Part shown: positions 1-8,640 of the stretch, in pieces
How positions within the stretch are numbered: the stretch's first letter is position 1
How the letters are laid out: each line of letters opens with the position of its first letter
NCBI GenBank assembly: GCA_045596625.1
Contig: JAZOCU010000054.1
Coordinates: 1-64,000 of the forward strand
Length of the DNA stretch: 64,000 bases
Source of the DNA: Firm-04 sp045596625
GTDB taxonomy: Bacteria; Bacillota; Clostridia; Oscillospirales; Ruminococcaceae
Direction: 5' to 3'
Translations under genes and position numbers: made by a program
Notes under the pieces: generated by a model
The model's database searches: none
What the model saw: only the letters and a program-made list of their open reading frames with translations
What the model was told of the DNA's origin: nothing

Positions 1-157
1 ATTGAATGTCATAGCGAAAAACAGCGTAAAATCGCTGAAAACAGACTAATCAAAAATTGCGATTCGGGTGATTGCAAAATAGGGTTGAGTGTGGGGAAAT
101 GTTGTCACGCACCGCTGAATCACCGGTGATGTAAGCAGGTAGAAAGGAGACACTGCC

Positions 158-607
158 ATGATTCTTACATGGACTGCTGCTTGGTATGAACTGGATCAGA
201 CGATTATTGTCGGAGACAAAAACTTGTTCTATTTACCAAGTGATGAAAATAATCATTCCTTTTTCAATGATCTTTATCAGAGCAATTCTTTCATACGAAA
301 AGAACTGCGGATTGAAAGAATCACACATCCTATACTTGGTGATGTGCAAGGCATCGTGACGATTGGGTTGGATTATACTGTTTATCTGGCTGACGGTACG
401 GTGCTTGAGGTCAATGCCGAGGAAAATCCGGGGCAGATTTACGATTCTTCTATTGTGATTGACAACTGGACGTTTGATGTGGAGGTCACTTCCATAAATG
501 AAGCGGATTCGCTGGAAAATGATAAAAATGAAACGCTGAAGGATGCAGTCAACCGATACAAATTGCTATTGGGAATCACAGACGCACCTTGGGAACGTTA
601 TGTCTGA
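158..607 (+). CDS. hypothetical protein, 149 aa
   Basis: I do not recognise this protein. It is soluble-looking, acidic, without signal peptide or membrane segment. The start has a good ribosome site (AAAGGAG about 9 bases upstream). The middle (residues about 55-115) alternates hydrophobic and polar residues as in a beta-rich fold (GDVQGIVTIGLDYTVYLADG), and the end (residues about 125-149) looks helical. It stands alone, with a hairpin terminator after it. It could be a small immunity-like or housekeeping protein of unknown role; nothing in the neighbours supports a choice. Confidence 0.6.
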   Translation: MILTWTAAWYELDQTIIVGDKNLFYLPSDENNHSFFNDLYQSNSFIRKELRIERITHPILGDVQGIVTIGLDYTVYLADGTVLEVNAEENPGQIYDSSIVIDNWTFDVEVTSINEADSLENDKNETLKDAVNRYKLLLGITDAPWERYV

Positions 608-621
608 TGATTGAAAAATAT

Positions 622-665
622 CCCCGCACCACTAAACACCAGTGATGCGGGGTTGCTCATTTCTT
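622..665 (+). terminator. intrinsic terminator after the 149-aa gene
   Basis: CCCCGCA pairs with TGCGGGG around an inner CACT/AGTG pair with one mismatch, followed by a T-rich stretch (TTGCTCATTTCTTTTT). Confidence 0.6.
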
Positions 666-843
666 TTTACTTCTCCACCACAACCTCCACCCCCGACCGA
701 AACCGAAACACCAGATATTCCTCCCGCACTGTTGCCTGCTCCGGCAAATACTTCACTGGTATTATTTTGAAGCCCATATTCACCGGATAGTGGCATATCT
801 GTCATATAAGCCGATACAAGCTCTTCCGCAGCCCAAGTGGATA
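666..843. other. intergenic stretch with a short relic-like minus-strand frame
   Basis: No convincing gene. On the minus strand a 36-codon frame (777 to 667) encodes a peptide ending in EYLVFRFRSGVEVVVEK, which reads like the C-terminal end of a protein, but there is no ribosome site. An adjacent frame also stays open across it. It may be the decayed tail of a lost gene. Confidence 0.25.
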
Positions 844-872
844 TTGACTTTTAGATTGCGATGTGTTAGAAT
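844..872 (+). promoter_or_regulatory. sigma-A promoter of the first U32-like gene
   Basis: TTGACT (844-849), 17-base spacer, TAGAAT (867-872), placed 45 bases before the start codon at 917. Confidence 0.6.
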
Positions 873-916
873 ATCTTTAGAATTCTATACTTTCGGCACA
901 TGAAAGGAAGACCATC

Positions 917-1876
917 ATGCAACAGAAAAAAGTAAAATTCCATCTGCCGGGATTTACCGTGCATGCCAAATTCAACCTCATTTTTCTGAATATGTACCGG
1001 AATATGCCTGAGTTCTTTCGGGATCAAGTGGAGATTGCCTCTTTTTATGATGCGTTTTCGCCTGCCATGTGGAACGGCGGAAGAACCATTGGCGGATATA
1101 CCTGCGATGAAGCCTTCATCAAAAATATCCTGTCTGCATTCAATAGTTTAGGCATTCCCCTGCGGTTTACTTTTACCAATCCCGTGATACAGGAAGAGCA
1201 TCTTCATGACGAATTCTGCAACAAAATCATGCGGCTTGGCAATAACGGTTTGAATGAAGTCATTGTCACATCGCCGATTTTGGAAGCTTATATCAGAGAA
1301 ACGTATCCAAATTACTTGATCACCAGTTCGACCTGCAAGCGAATTGTAGATGAATCTGTGCTGCATGAGGAACTGAATCGGGATTATCATGTTGTGGTTC
1401 TGGATTATGATATGAACAATCATTTTGATATTCTGGAGCGATTGCCGCATAAAGAAAAATGTGAGTTTCTGATCAATTCATGCTGCATTCCCAAATGTCC
1501 TTTTCGCAGCGAGGAATATCGTCTTGTGGGATTGCAGCAGATCGCTTACTGTGAGCATCTGAAAAAGCATCCGGATCAACCGTTCAATATGTCTGATTAT
1601 TCTGAAGTTACTGTGAAGAAGAATATCAAATGTCCTTCCAAGGGGAATAATATTTTCGACAGCAAAAAATGCTCTCATCATATCAGTCCCGAAGCCATCT
1701 GGGGCACCTATCTTCCTATGGGATTCCAGCAGTTTAAGATTGAAGGACGCACAGCCAGCAAGCTGTTTCTCATTGAAAACTACATGTATTATCTCATCAA
1801 ACCCGAATGCCGAGATGAAGCACGCTTTCTGTTCCTTCATAATCTGGAACGCAACGGCTTGATCAAAATTGATTGA
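917..1876 (+). CDS. U32-family peptidase-like protein, copy 1
   Basis: The 319-aa soluble protein carries features of the U32 (collagenase-like/UbiU-V) family: a (beta/alpha)-type N-terminal half, a Cys-rich stretch EKCEFLINSCCIPKCPFR (about residues 186-203) resembling the family's iron-sulfur cysteine cluster, and FKIEGRT (about 274-280), matching the KIEGR signature. It is shorter than classical U32 proteases (about 400 aa). Family members act on collagen-like peptides, or with an Fe-S cluster in hydroxylation reactions; which applies here is unknown. A clearly paralogous copy follows at 2107, so this is a tandem duplication. The ribosome site GAAAGGAAG precedes the ATG. Several additional Cys residues (for example in STCKR) are shared by both copies and may be cluster ligands. 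Confidence 0.65.
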   Translation: MQQKKVKFHLPGFTVHAKFNLIFLNMYRNMPEFFRDQVEIASFYDAFSPAMWNGGRTIGGYTCDEAFIKNILSAFNSLGIPLRFTFTNPVIQEEHLHDEFCNKIMRLGNNGLNEVIVTSPILEAYIRETYPNYLITSSTCKRIVDESVLHEELNRDYHVVVLDYDMNNHFDILERLPHKEKCEFLINSCCIPKCPFRSEEYRLVGLQQIAYCEHLKKHPDQPFNMSDYSEVTVKKNIKCPSKGNNIFDSKKCSHHISPEAIWGTYLPMGFQQFKIEGRTASKLFLIENYMYYLIKPECRDEARFLFLHNLERNGLIKID

Positions 1877-1889
1877 TATCCCAGACGGC

Positions 1890-1940
1890 CCCTCATATTT
1901 TGAACCTATGGTATCAAATATGAGGGATTGTTCTTGCTGC
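1890..1940 (+). terminator. terminator between the two U32-like genes
   Basis: CCCTCATATTT (1890-1900) pairs with AAATATGAGGG (1916-1926), followed by a T-rich tail. Confidence 0.65.
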
Positions 1941-2004
1941 TTTTTATAATATGCACTAAGCAGCCTGCCAGATCCGCCGCTATTTTGCCGTTCGACACAG
2001 ACGC

Positions 2005-2033
2005 TTGACAAATACCTGCTTCAGTTGTATACT
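2005..2033 (+). promoter_or_regulatory. promoter of the second U32-like gene
   Basis: TTGACA (2005-2010), 17-base spacer, TATACT (2028-2033): near-consensus sigma-A promoter. It gives the second copy its own transcription start around 2040. Confidence 0.75.
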
Positions 2034-2106
2034 GTAAAAAATGAAACAGCAAACCATGCCGCGATATCATCCTTCCGAATCCATACTGACACAAGGAGAA
2101 CAAGCT

Positions 2107-3063
2107 ATGAGCGTAAAATTTCATTTGCCGGATTTTGCAAGGCTTTCAAAATTCAATATGGTTTTTGTTGCCATGATGGAAAACAGCCCCGAATTCTTCC
2201 GTGAAGGTATCGAGATCGGCTCCTTTTACGGCGTATTTCCGCCCGCTGTCTGGAATGGCGGACGTGTTATGACCGGCTCCAGCGATAAGCGCTTTATGAA
2301 AAGTATCATTCAACATTTTAATGAGAAAGGCATCCCGCTGCGCTTTACCTTCACGAATCCCATGCTGGAAAAAAAGCATCTGAGCGATCCTTTCTGCAAT
2401 ACGATCATGCATTATGCCGACAATGGGATGAATGGCTGTATCGTCATGTCCGGGCTGCTGGAAGAATATATCCGAAAGAATTATCCGAATTTCAAAATCA
2501 CCAGTTCTACCTGCAAGCGCATCACCAATACCGACGCTCTGCATACCGAATTGGAAAAGGATTATCATCTGGTTGTGCTGGACTATGATCTGAACAATCA
2601 GTTTGCGCTGCTCGAAGCGATCCCGCACAAGGAAAAATGCGAGATCTTGGTCAATCCCTGCTGCCGACCGAGCTGCCCTCATCGTTCTCATCATTACCGC
2701 ACCATCGGTTTAGAGCAGATCGCAATTGTGGAGCATATGAAAAAAACGCCGCAAATTCCCTATGATCCCGATCAATTCGCTGCTGAGCATCCGGAAAGTG
2801 AACCGGAGCTTCGCTGCAAATGCGAACTCAGATCTCTGTATGATATTCAATCGCTCAGCCGCCACATCTCTCCGGATGATATCTGGAACAAGTATGTTCC
2901 CATGGGCTTTACCCAGTTCAAGATCGAAGGCCGTACCTTTGATATCTTTAATCTCATGGAGCATTACCTGTATTATATGGTCAAGCCCGAATACAAGGAA
3001 CAGGCAAGACTCATATTCCTGCGCAATCTCAGACGCAACAACGTAATCGAAGTGCATGAATGA
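2107..3063 (+). CDS. U32-family peptidase-like protein, copy 2
   Basis: 318 aa, collinear with the preceding protein over its whole length: VKFHLPxF at the N-terminus, WNGGR, FTFTNP, ITSSTCKR, VVLDYDxNN, the Cys cluster EKCEILVNPCCRPSCPHR, and FKIEGRT. I place the start at 2107 because AAGGAG lies 8 bases upstream and because it then aligns with copy 1; an in-frame ATG at 2041 sits at the expected transcription start and is unlikely to be used. It has its own promoter and is followed closely by a CPBP protease gene, so the two may be cotranscribed. The role is as uncertain as for copy 1; the different promoter suggests separate regulation of the paralogs. Confidence 0.65.
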   Translation: MSVKFHLPDFARLSKFNMVFVAMMENSPEFFREGIEIGSFYGVFPPAVWNGGRVMTGSSDKRFMKSIIQHFNEKGIPLRFTFTNPMLEKKHLSDPFCNTIMHYADNGMNGCIVMSGLLEEYIRKNYPNFKITSSTCKRITNTDALHTELEKDYHLVVLDYDLNNQFALLEAIPHKEKCEILVNPCCRPSCPHRSHHYRTIGLEQIAIVEHMKKTPQIPYDPDQFAAEHPESEPELRCKCELRSLYDIQSLSRHISPDDIWNKYVPMGFTQFKIEGRTFDIFNLMEHYLYYMVKPEYKEQARLIFLRNLRRNNVIEVHE

Positions 3064-3119
3064 TCCGATCGGTGTTCTTCATCCGTTATCGAAACCGAAT
3101 AATGAAAGGAGAGGATCTC

Positions 3120-3824
3120 ATGGGATCAGCAGCCAATGCTCCCAAGCGCCGGCATCTGTGGGAAATGATCGCCATCGTATTGTTCGGTGTAGGCATGATC
3201 AGCTTGGTGGATGCGGTACTTATGCCGCCTTATGCAGTCAAATCGGCAATCAAGATCCTATTGTTTCTTGGAATCCCTTTGATTTACGGAACATTCTTTC
3301 ATAAAGACCTTGACTTGAAATCGCTGTTCCAATACAAGGGCATCAAGAAGGGAATTCGGGATGCATTCCTCTGGGGCAGCGGCGTATTCTTTCTGATTAT
3401 CGGTGCGTATCTGCTGATCGGACGATTTTTCGATTTCTCACAGATCTGCGAGAATATGGAACGTGAAATGGGCATACACAAAGGAAATTTCATATTTGTT
3501 GTATTGTATATTTCTTTTGTCAATTCCCTGCTGGAAGAATTTTTCTTTCGGGGCTTTGCCTGCCTGCGATTGCAGAAATATACTTCCAAAGCTTTTTCCT
3601 ATTGCTTCAGCTCTTTTTTGTTTGCGTTGTATCATACCGCTATGATGTGGATCGCTTTTGAGCCGCCGCTGGTCATCTTAGCTTTAGCCGGATTGTTCGT
3701 AGGCGGCTTTATTTTCAATCACTTCAATCAGAAATATCAAAATCTATATATCTCTTGGCTGATCCATATGGGTGCAAATTTTGCTATCAACAGCATTGGT
3801 ATTTACTTAATGTATTACAAATAA
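3120..3824 (+). CDS. CPBP-family intramembrane glutamic endopeptidase
   Basis: 234 aa with six or more hydrophobic segments and the motif set of CPBP (CAAX/bacteriocin-processing) proteases: EEFFFR (the EExxxR motif, about residues 140-145), FALYH (FxxxH, second active-site motif) and a later FNHFN. Such enzymes cleave within the membrane; bacterial members take part in peptide maturation, immunity to bacteriocins or unknown processing. The start at 3120 is chosen because AAGGAGAGG lies just before it; an upstream in-frame ATG at 3060 overlaps the previous stop but has no ribosome site. It follows the U32-like gene by 56 bases and is probably in the same transcript. The substrate cannot be read from the sequence. 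Confidence 0.8.
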   Translation: MGSAANAPKRRHLWEMIAIVLFGVGMISLVDAVLMPPYAVKSAIKILLFLGIPLIYGTFFHKDLDLKSLFQYKGIKKGIRDAFLWGSGVFFLIIGAYLLIGRFFDFSQICENMEREMGIHKGNFIFVVLYISFVNSLLEEFFFRGFACLRLQKYTSKAFSYCFSSFLFALYHTAMMWIAFEPPLVILALAGLFVGGFIFNHFNQKYQNLYISWLIHMGANFAINSIGIYLMYYK

Positions 3825-3904
3825 TCAAGCAGTCATTCAGGACTGTCAAACAACATGCAGCGATGTACATATTCCCATTGCTGCAAGCCGGATCAAGGAG
3901 GAAC

Positions 3905-4567
3905 ATGATGATGCTCTATGAGCAGCTCAAGCAAAATGAAGAAGTGCTTGCCTATATCAAAAAAGGCAATGCCAATCTGCATGTATTGGGGTATACCGAT
4001 CATTCCATTGCACATTGTACACTGGTAGCAGAACGTGCCGCTGCGGTGCTTACACAGCTGGGATATGACGGTCATACCATCGAGCTAGCCAAGCTCGCAG
4101 GTCTTCTGCATGATATCGGCAATGCACTCAATCGCAAAAACCATGCGGAATACGGTGCTCTGCTGGCGAAAGATCTGCTGGCTGCCATGCCGCTTTCCAC
4201 TGAGGATCGGATCACAGTGATGTCTGCCATTGCTCATCACGATGAATCTACCGGTGGTGCAACGGATGCCGTTTCCGCGGCATTGATCATCGCCGATAAA
4301 ACCGATGTGCGTCGAAATCGGGTTCTGGAAAAGGATTTCTCTGCTTTCGATATCCACGATCGGGTCAATTATGCCGTTACGGGCAATAGCTTATGCGTGG
4401 AAACCGATCCACGGAAAATCACCCTGTATCTGGATGTTGATGAAGCGATCTGCACCATGTATGAATATTTCGACATCTTTTTGCAGCGTATGCTGCTGAG
4501 CCGCGGTGCAGCCGAAATGCTTGGCGCCAAATTTTCGCTGCGTGTCAACAACAGCAGAGTCCTGTAA
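3905..4567 (+). CDS. HD-domain phosphohydrolase
   Basis: 220-aa soluble protein with the metal-binding HD pattern: H at about residue 24-28 (HSIAHC), LLHDIGNA (the HD pair, residues about 73-80), AHHDE (about 116-120) and a downstream D in ADKTD. HD proteins are metal-dependent phosphohydrolases acting on nucleotides or cyclic nucleotides; substrate unknown. I choose ATG 3905 because AAGGAGG ends four bases before it; longer readings reach back into the previous gene without a ribosome site. The last 50 residues contain an additional small domain. A strong terminator closes the unit that probably began with the second U32-like gene. Confidence 0.75.
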   Translation: MMMLYEQLKQNEEVLAYIKKGNANLHVLGYTDHSIAHCTLVAERAAAVLTQLGYDGHTIELAKLAGLLHDIGNALNRKNHAEYGALLAKDLLAAMPLSTEDRITVMSAIAHHDESTGGATDAVSAALIIADKTDVRRNRVLEKDFSAFDIHDRVNYAVTGNSLCVETDPRKITLYLDVDEAICTMYEYFDIFLQRMLLSRGAAEMLGAKFSLRVNNSRVL

Positions 4568-4580
4568 ATCATTTCATTGT

Positions 4581-4631
4581 CAGAAAGCGGTTTGTTGCAA
4601 TCATTCCGCTTTCTGTTGCTTTTTTGTTTTT
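4581..4631 (+). terminator. intrinsic terminator after the HD gene
   Basis: CAGAAAGCGG (4581-4590) pairs with CCGCTTTCTG (4606-4615), followed by TTGCTTTTTTGTTTTT. Confidence 0.85.
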
Positions 4632-4658
4632 AGTCTAACAATCGGAGTGTATCGGAAT

Positions 4659-6026
4659 ATGAAAAGAGAACGTCTCGGAAGCCGTTTGGGCTTCATTCTT
4701 CTTAGCGCAGGCTGCGCCATCGGCATCGGTAATGTCTGGAAGTTCCCCTATATGGTTGGACAAAATGGCGGCGGCTTATTTGTTCTGATCTATTTGTTTT
4801 TCCTTGCGGTCATGGGAATCCCTGTAATGACCATGGAATTTTCTATCGGTCGTGCCGCCCAAAAAAGTCCTGCAAAAATGTATCAGGTTCTTGAGCAAAA
4901 AGGCACCAAATGGCACCTGCATGGTCTTATATCGGTCATCGGCAGCTATTTGCTGATGATGTTTTACACTACTGTAGCCGGCTGGATGCTCTACTATTTT
5001 GTTGCAACCGCAAAAGGTGACCTCGCAGGACTTTCTGCCGAAGGCGTTGCCTCTCATTTTGATGGACTTCTGCAAAATGCGCCGATCATGGTAGGCTTTA
5101 TGCTGTTTGTAGTCATCTTGGGATTTATAATCTGTTCGGTGGGACTACAAAACGGTCTTGAGAAAATCACAAAGGCTATGATGCTTGCTTTGATCGTCAT
5201 TATGCTGATTTTAGCCTGCAACAGCTTTTTCTTAAAAGGCGGCGAAGAAGGCCTTGCCTTCTATCTGCTGCCAAGCATCGAACGAATGCGTACAGTCGGA
5301 CTGTGGAATGTGATCGTAGCAGCAATGAATCAAGCCTTCTTCACACTTAGTCTGGGTATGGGCGCAATGGCGATCTTCGGCAGTTATATCAACAAGGAGC
5401 GTGCTCTGATGGGCGAAGCTGTTCACGTCGCTTTGCTGGATACCATGGTCGCTATCTGCTCGGGACTGATTATTTTCCCGGCGTGCTTTGCATATGATGT
5501 AGAAGTCAACAGCGGTCCGAGTCTGATCTTTATCACTCTGCCGAATATTTTCAATCATTTTCCGCTGGGCAGAGTCTGGGGCAGTCTATTCTTTATTTTT
5601 CTATCCTTTGCAGCGCTTTCCACAGTGCTGACGGTCTTTGAAGGCATTATTGCCTGCACGATGGATCTGCTGGGATGGAGCCGGAAAAAATCCTGTCTCA
5701 TCAACGGTATTCTTCTTTGTATCCTTTCTCTGCCCTGTGCACTGGGATTTAATGTACTCAGCGGGATTCAGCCCTTCGGAGAAGGCTCTACCATTATGGA
5801 TCTGGAAGATTTTACTGTCAGCAATCTGATCCTGCCGCTTGGTTCCTTGATCTTTGTTTTGTTCTGCACTACCAAAAAAGGCTGGGGCTGGCAAAACTTC
5901 CGAAAGGAAGCCAACGCCGGCAAGGGTCTGCGGGTGCCCGATTGGATGCGCTGGTATGTCTCCTATCTCCTGCCGGTAATGATCCTGGCACTGTTCGGTG
6001 TAGGTCTTTATCAGTTTTTCCAATAA
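4659..6026 (+). CDS. sodium:neurotransmitter symporter (SNF) family transporter
   Basis: 455 aa with about 11-12 membrane helices. The N-terminus has the SNF signature: AGCAIGIGNVWKFPYMVGQN, equivalent to the sodium and substrate site of LeuT-type amino acid transporters. Bacterial members import amino acids such as tryptophan, tyrosine or leucine with sodium; the substrate is not evident here. The start at 4659 gives the normal short cytoplasmic N-terminus (MKRERLGSRLGF); a longer frame from 4506 lies inside the HD gene and has no ribosome site. The gene starts only 28 bases after the preceding terminator, so it may rely on read-through or a weak promoter inside the terminator. A perfect palindrome terminates it. 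Confidence 0.9.
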   Translation: MKRERLGSRLGFILLSAGCAIGIGNVWKFPYMVGQNGGGLFVLIYLFFLAVMGIPVMTMEFSIGRAAQKSPAKMYQVLEQKGTKWHLHGLISVIGSYLLMMFYTTVAGWMLYYFVATAKGDLAGLSAEGVASHFDGLLQNAPIMVGFMLFVVILGFIICSVGLQNGLEKITKAMMLALIVIMLILACNSFFLKGGEEGLAFYLLPSIERMRTVGLWNVIVAAMNQAFFTLSLGMGAMAIFGSYINKERALMGEAVHVALLDTMVAICSGLIIFPACFAYDVEVNSGPSLIFITLPNIFNHFPLGRVWGSLFFIFLSFAALSTVLTVFEGIIACTMDLLGWSRKKSCLINGILLCILSLPCALGFNVLSGIQPFGEGSTIMDLEDFTVSNLILPLGSLIFVLFCTTKKGWGWQNFRKEANAGKGLRVPDWMRWYVSYLLPVMILALFGVGLYQFFQ

Positions 6027-6035
6027 ACAGAACAA

Positions 6036-6077
6036 AAAGCGCAGAATGTGATCGATCACATTCTGCGCTTTCTTTCT
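6036..6077 (+). terminator. terminator made of a perfect 36-bp palindrome
   Basis: Bases 6036-6071 read AAAGCGCAGAATGTGATC and then its exact complement, ending in CTTTCTTTCT. It ends the symporter gene. Confidence 0.8.
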
Positions 6078-6123
6078 GCATACTTCCGATAGGCATATCT
6101 CTCTTGCTCGATCTGCCGGCAGC

Positions 6124-6162
6124 AAAAAAACAGATCCGAGTGCAATGCACCCGGATCTGTTT
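6124..6162 (-). terminator. terminator of the SGNH esterase gene
   Basis: Read on the minus strand, AAACAGATCCG (6162-6152) pairs with CGGATCTGTTT (6138-6128) and is followed by a run of seven T (6130-6124 complement). Confidence 0.8.
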
Positions 6163-6191
6163 GCAAGAGTTTCTATGAGATGCGCCTTTGC

Positions 6192-8048
6192 TTATTCGAT
6201 TACGGCAATGCCATACAGTACAAAGGTCTTGGAAGGATCCTTCATGCTGATGGAAACTGACAATGTACCGCTGTTCGGCTGATAGTAGCCAAGATCACCA
6301 TCCAAGCCGCCCCATGTCCATTGCAGGTTACTGCTGACTTCACGGGAAGTACCGTTAACTGTCACGACTGCCGTACCCATCGAGTTGTTGGCATTCGACT
6401 GGAACAGCAGCAGAATGCCCTTGCCCTGTACAGTAAAGGTCAGAGGACTGTTGCCGTTCTTGCTGAAGGTAAAGCCATCTGCATAGGCAGACTGGTTCGT
6501 GCCCTTGTTAAAGGAACCCAGAGACAGATTCTGAAGCTCTGCTGCGGTATATAACCGAGCCGTTGCATATTCTGCGCCGAACACTTCCTTAGTGGGGATC
6601 TCATATTCAGTGCTTTCATTCTCACTGCGCAGTGCCTGACGATAATAATAGCCGATGCAATCTGCAATCATCTTATGACCGCCGTCGCCGGGATGCGTGG
6701 TATCGCCGCTGCCATAATCGTTCCAAGACATTGTGCCGGCAGTGATGGCGTTCATGATCGCATCCTTACCGCTGATAACAGGCAGATCATAATTCTCAGC
6801 GATCTTAACCATCCAATCCTGACAGCTGCTGCCGGATTGCGTACACAATGTTACCAATACCACCGCCGGCGCATTGGGCTGTGACAGACATTTTTTCACC
6901 AATGCTTCATAGGATTTCTGGAAACGATCGCCGCCCTGATCGTTCACGGCAAACTCAATGAAAATGATATCCGCATTCTTCGAGAATACTTCCCGATCCA
7001 CACGCATATTGCCTACGATCGAAGAAGTACCCGCAAGACCCGCATTGACATAATTGACATTGCCGCCGGTGCCAAAGGTGCTTGCAAAATACTGATGAGA
7101 AAGACTTGCAAAACATTTTGCAGAAGTAGAGGACGATCCGCCCGCCGTGATAGAGCCACCCAGATAGGCTATGGTGACATTCTCGCCCTGCTGTGCTGCA
7201 GCGATCTTTTCACGGATGCGGAAGGTATTGCCTACGCGATACACACCATCCTGATAAACACGCAGCATTGCGGGACTTGCGGTCTCCTGATAGTTATCCC
7301 AGTCACCGCTGACCGAAGGAGAAGTCGGCGGATTCAGCAGTCTTGCTTTCAGCAAAGAAAGATCCACGCCATCGATCTTCTTATTTTCATCGTAATCCGC
7401 ACCGATCTCGATGGTCACATCATCGCCGACGAGATAACGTACCAACAGCACTGCATCGGCAACATTGATCGCAAGATCACCATTGACATCACCCTGCTTG
7501 ATTACGCTGGGCGCACCGTTGATGGTCACAGCATCCAGATAGAAATCTGTCAGAGATTCTGTGGTTTCCATATACACAGACATAGCACTTGCGCCGGCAG
7601 GCACGGTATAGGAAGTGTTGCTCAGCACTGCCCATTCTCCGCTCTCTATGGTTTCAAGTGCGATCTGATCATAGCTTGTAGTACCGCTGCTGTCCGTATA
7701 CTGCAAAGACAGCTTCATTTCTACCGGATCACCACTGCTTTGATATACAGCAGCTGATACCTGATACACTGAACCCGCAGTCAGTATGGATGCGGCATCT
7801 CTGGTAGCGCCGTGCCATGCGGCAGTTCGATCGCTGACATATAAGCTGCAATTGCCTACATAGGCCTGATCCGATGTCCATGCAGCCGCAGCACCGCCTC
7901 GGCCGGTGAAGCTGTCATTGCTGGTTTCGAAATCAGCAAGCAGTAAAGTGGCTGCCGATATCGGTGCCGTCAGAAGCGCTGACAGTGCAGTGCAGGTCAG
8001 CACACTGCCGGTCAGCATGGAAACCAATTTCGTGGTCCTGTGTTTCAT
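6192..8048 (-). CDS. secreted CBM22-dockerin-SGNH esterase
   Basis: 618 aa. Order: signal peptide (1-32), CBM22-like xylan-binding domain (about 37-180, with GRGGAAAAWTSDQAYVG and the YLDAVTI end), dockerin (about 185-240, two calcium loops DVNGDLAINVADA and DYDENKKIDGVDL), then an SGNH/GDSL hydrolase (about 265-490). Catalytic motifs are GGSITAG (Ser about 299), FAVND (Asn369-Asp370) and DTTH (Asp449, His452), followed by a C-terminal beta domain (510-618). It is probably an acetylxylan esterase or related carbohydrate esterase attached to a cellulosome. The dockerin lies in the middle, not at the C-terminus. Block I has GGS where classical GDS is expected, as in many carbohydrate esterases of this type. 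GGGAGGA precedes the start. Five dockerin enzymes occur in this window. Confidence 0.85.
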   Translation of the reverse strand: MKHRTTKLVSMLTGSVLTCTALSALLTAPISAATLLLADFETSNDSFTGRGGAAAAWTSDQAYVGNCSLYVSDRTAAWHGATRDAASILTAGSVYQVSAAVYQSSGDPVEMKLSLQYTDSSGTTSYDQIALETIESGEWAVLSNTSYTVPAGASAMSVYMETTESLTDFYLDAVTINGAPSVIKQGDVNGDLAINVADAVLLVRYLVGDDVTIEIGADYDENKKIDGVDLSLLKARLLNPPTSPSVSGDWDNYQETASPAMLRVYQDGVYRVGNTFRIREKIAAAQQGENVTIAYLGGSITAGGSSSTSAKCFASLSHQYFASTFGTGGNVNYVNAGLAGTSSIVGNMRVDREVFSKNADIIFIEFAVNDQGGDRFQKSYEALVKKCLSQPNAPAVVLVTLCTQSGSSCQDWMVKIAENYDLPVISGKDAIMNAITAGTMSWNDYGSGDTTHPGDGGHKMIADCIGYYYRQALRSENESTEYEIPTKEVFGAEYATARLYTAAELQNLSLGSFNKGTNQSAYADGFTFSKNGNSPLTFTVQGKGILLLFQSNANNSMGTAVVTVNGTSREVSSNLQWTWGGLDGDLGYYQPNSGTLSVSISMKDPSKTFVLYGIAVIE

Positions 8049-8098
8049 AAGAATCCTCCCTAAGCATTTTTTATAAAACTAATTCCCCTATATACCAT

Positions 8099-8127
8099 AT
8101 TATAGCAATTTCCCCGATGGATTACAA
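8099..8127 (-). promoter_or_regulatory. promoter of the SGNH esterase
   Basis: On the minus strand TTGTAA (8127-8122), 17-base spacer, TATAAT (8104-8099), 51 bases upstream of the ATG. Confidence 0.65.
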
Positions 8128-8326
8128 TAGGAAATCGGACTGTTTTTTTAGCAATATCCTGCAATCTTCCGCTGCTTTTTCCGGATCGTGCTTCATCAAT
8201 TCGGGCGATATCCTGAAGGAAAGCCGCATGCAATTTCAAAAAACACGATCCGCAGTCTGCACACATATACTGCTTGCAGCTGCGGATCATTCTTGTGTTA
8301 TGATGTCGGTTTTTTACGGCGCAGGA

Positions 8327-8608
8327 TTATTTCTTTTCGATGCTGTAGCCCCGCAAAACAATCAGCTTCAGCGTTTCCAACGCAGTCTTGCGATCAAATT
8401 CCTTTTCGCTTTCGATCAGCTCTGCATAGGGTACAAGGCATGGCGTTGTTTTTTTGATCGCATCATGCTGTTTGCCATAGGTCCAGCCCTCAGCGATTCT
8501 GCCGACCGCCCAGTTTTCATGCACATTTTCAGCAATTTCTTCTGTCAGTGCAAGAAGCTCCTCCGGCAAATGCACGCTGCCGGTATCAGCGGGATTCGGT
8601 TGATACAT
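8327..8608 (-). CDS. RyR-domain protein
   Basis: 93 aa that consist almost entirely of one ryanodine-receptor (RyR) repeat: N-terminal PNPADT, the central AENVHENWAVGRIAEGWTYG, PCLVPYAEL, and EKEFDRKTALETLK. In animals this repeat forms cytoplasmic units of calcium channels; in bacteria it occurs in short stand-alone or fused proteins of unknown function, probably as a ligand- or protein-binding module. No signal peptide or membrane segment. The ribosome site AAGGGGGG precedes the ATG. It lies 32 bases downstream of, and in the same direction as, the large Clp-FtsH fusion gene, with no terminator between them, so it is probably its operon partner. A role as adaptor or regulator for that protease is an inference. 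Confidence 0.85.
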   Translation of the reverse strand: MYQPNPADTGSVHLPEELLALTEEIAENVHENWAVGRIAEGWTYGKQHDAIKKTTPCLVPYAELIESEKEFDRKTALETLKLIVLRGYSIEKK

Positions 8609-8640
8609 GGCGTTCCCCCCCTTAGGACAGATGACATCAC

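Noticed and set aside
1..126. Open frame from the left edge to a stop at 124-126
   Set aside because: 41 codons without recognisable protein; composition and Cys content look like chance, and the next gene has an independent ribosome site. It could be the tail of an upstream gene, but nothing supports it.
119..130. 12-bp palindrome ATCACCGGTGAT before the first gene
   Set aside because: It lies close to the ribosome site without a clear promoter; too short to call an operator.
8060..8290. 76-codon minus-strand frame with a CxxC motif downstream of the RyR gene
   Set aside because: It covers the promoter of the SGNH esterase and lacks a ribosome site.
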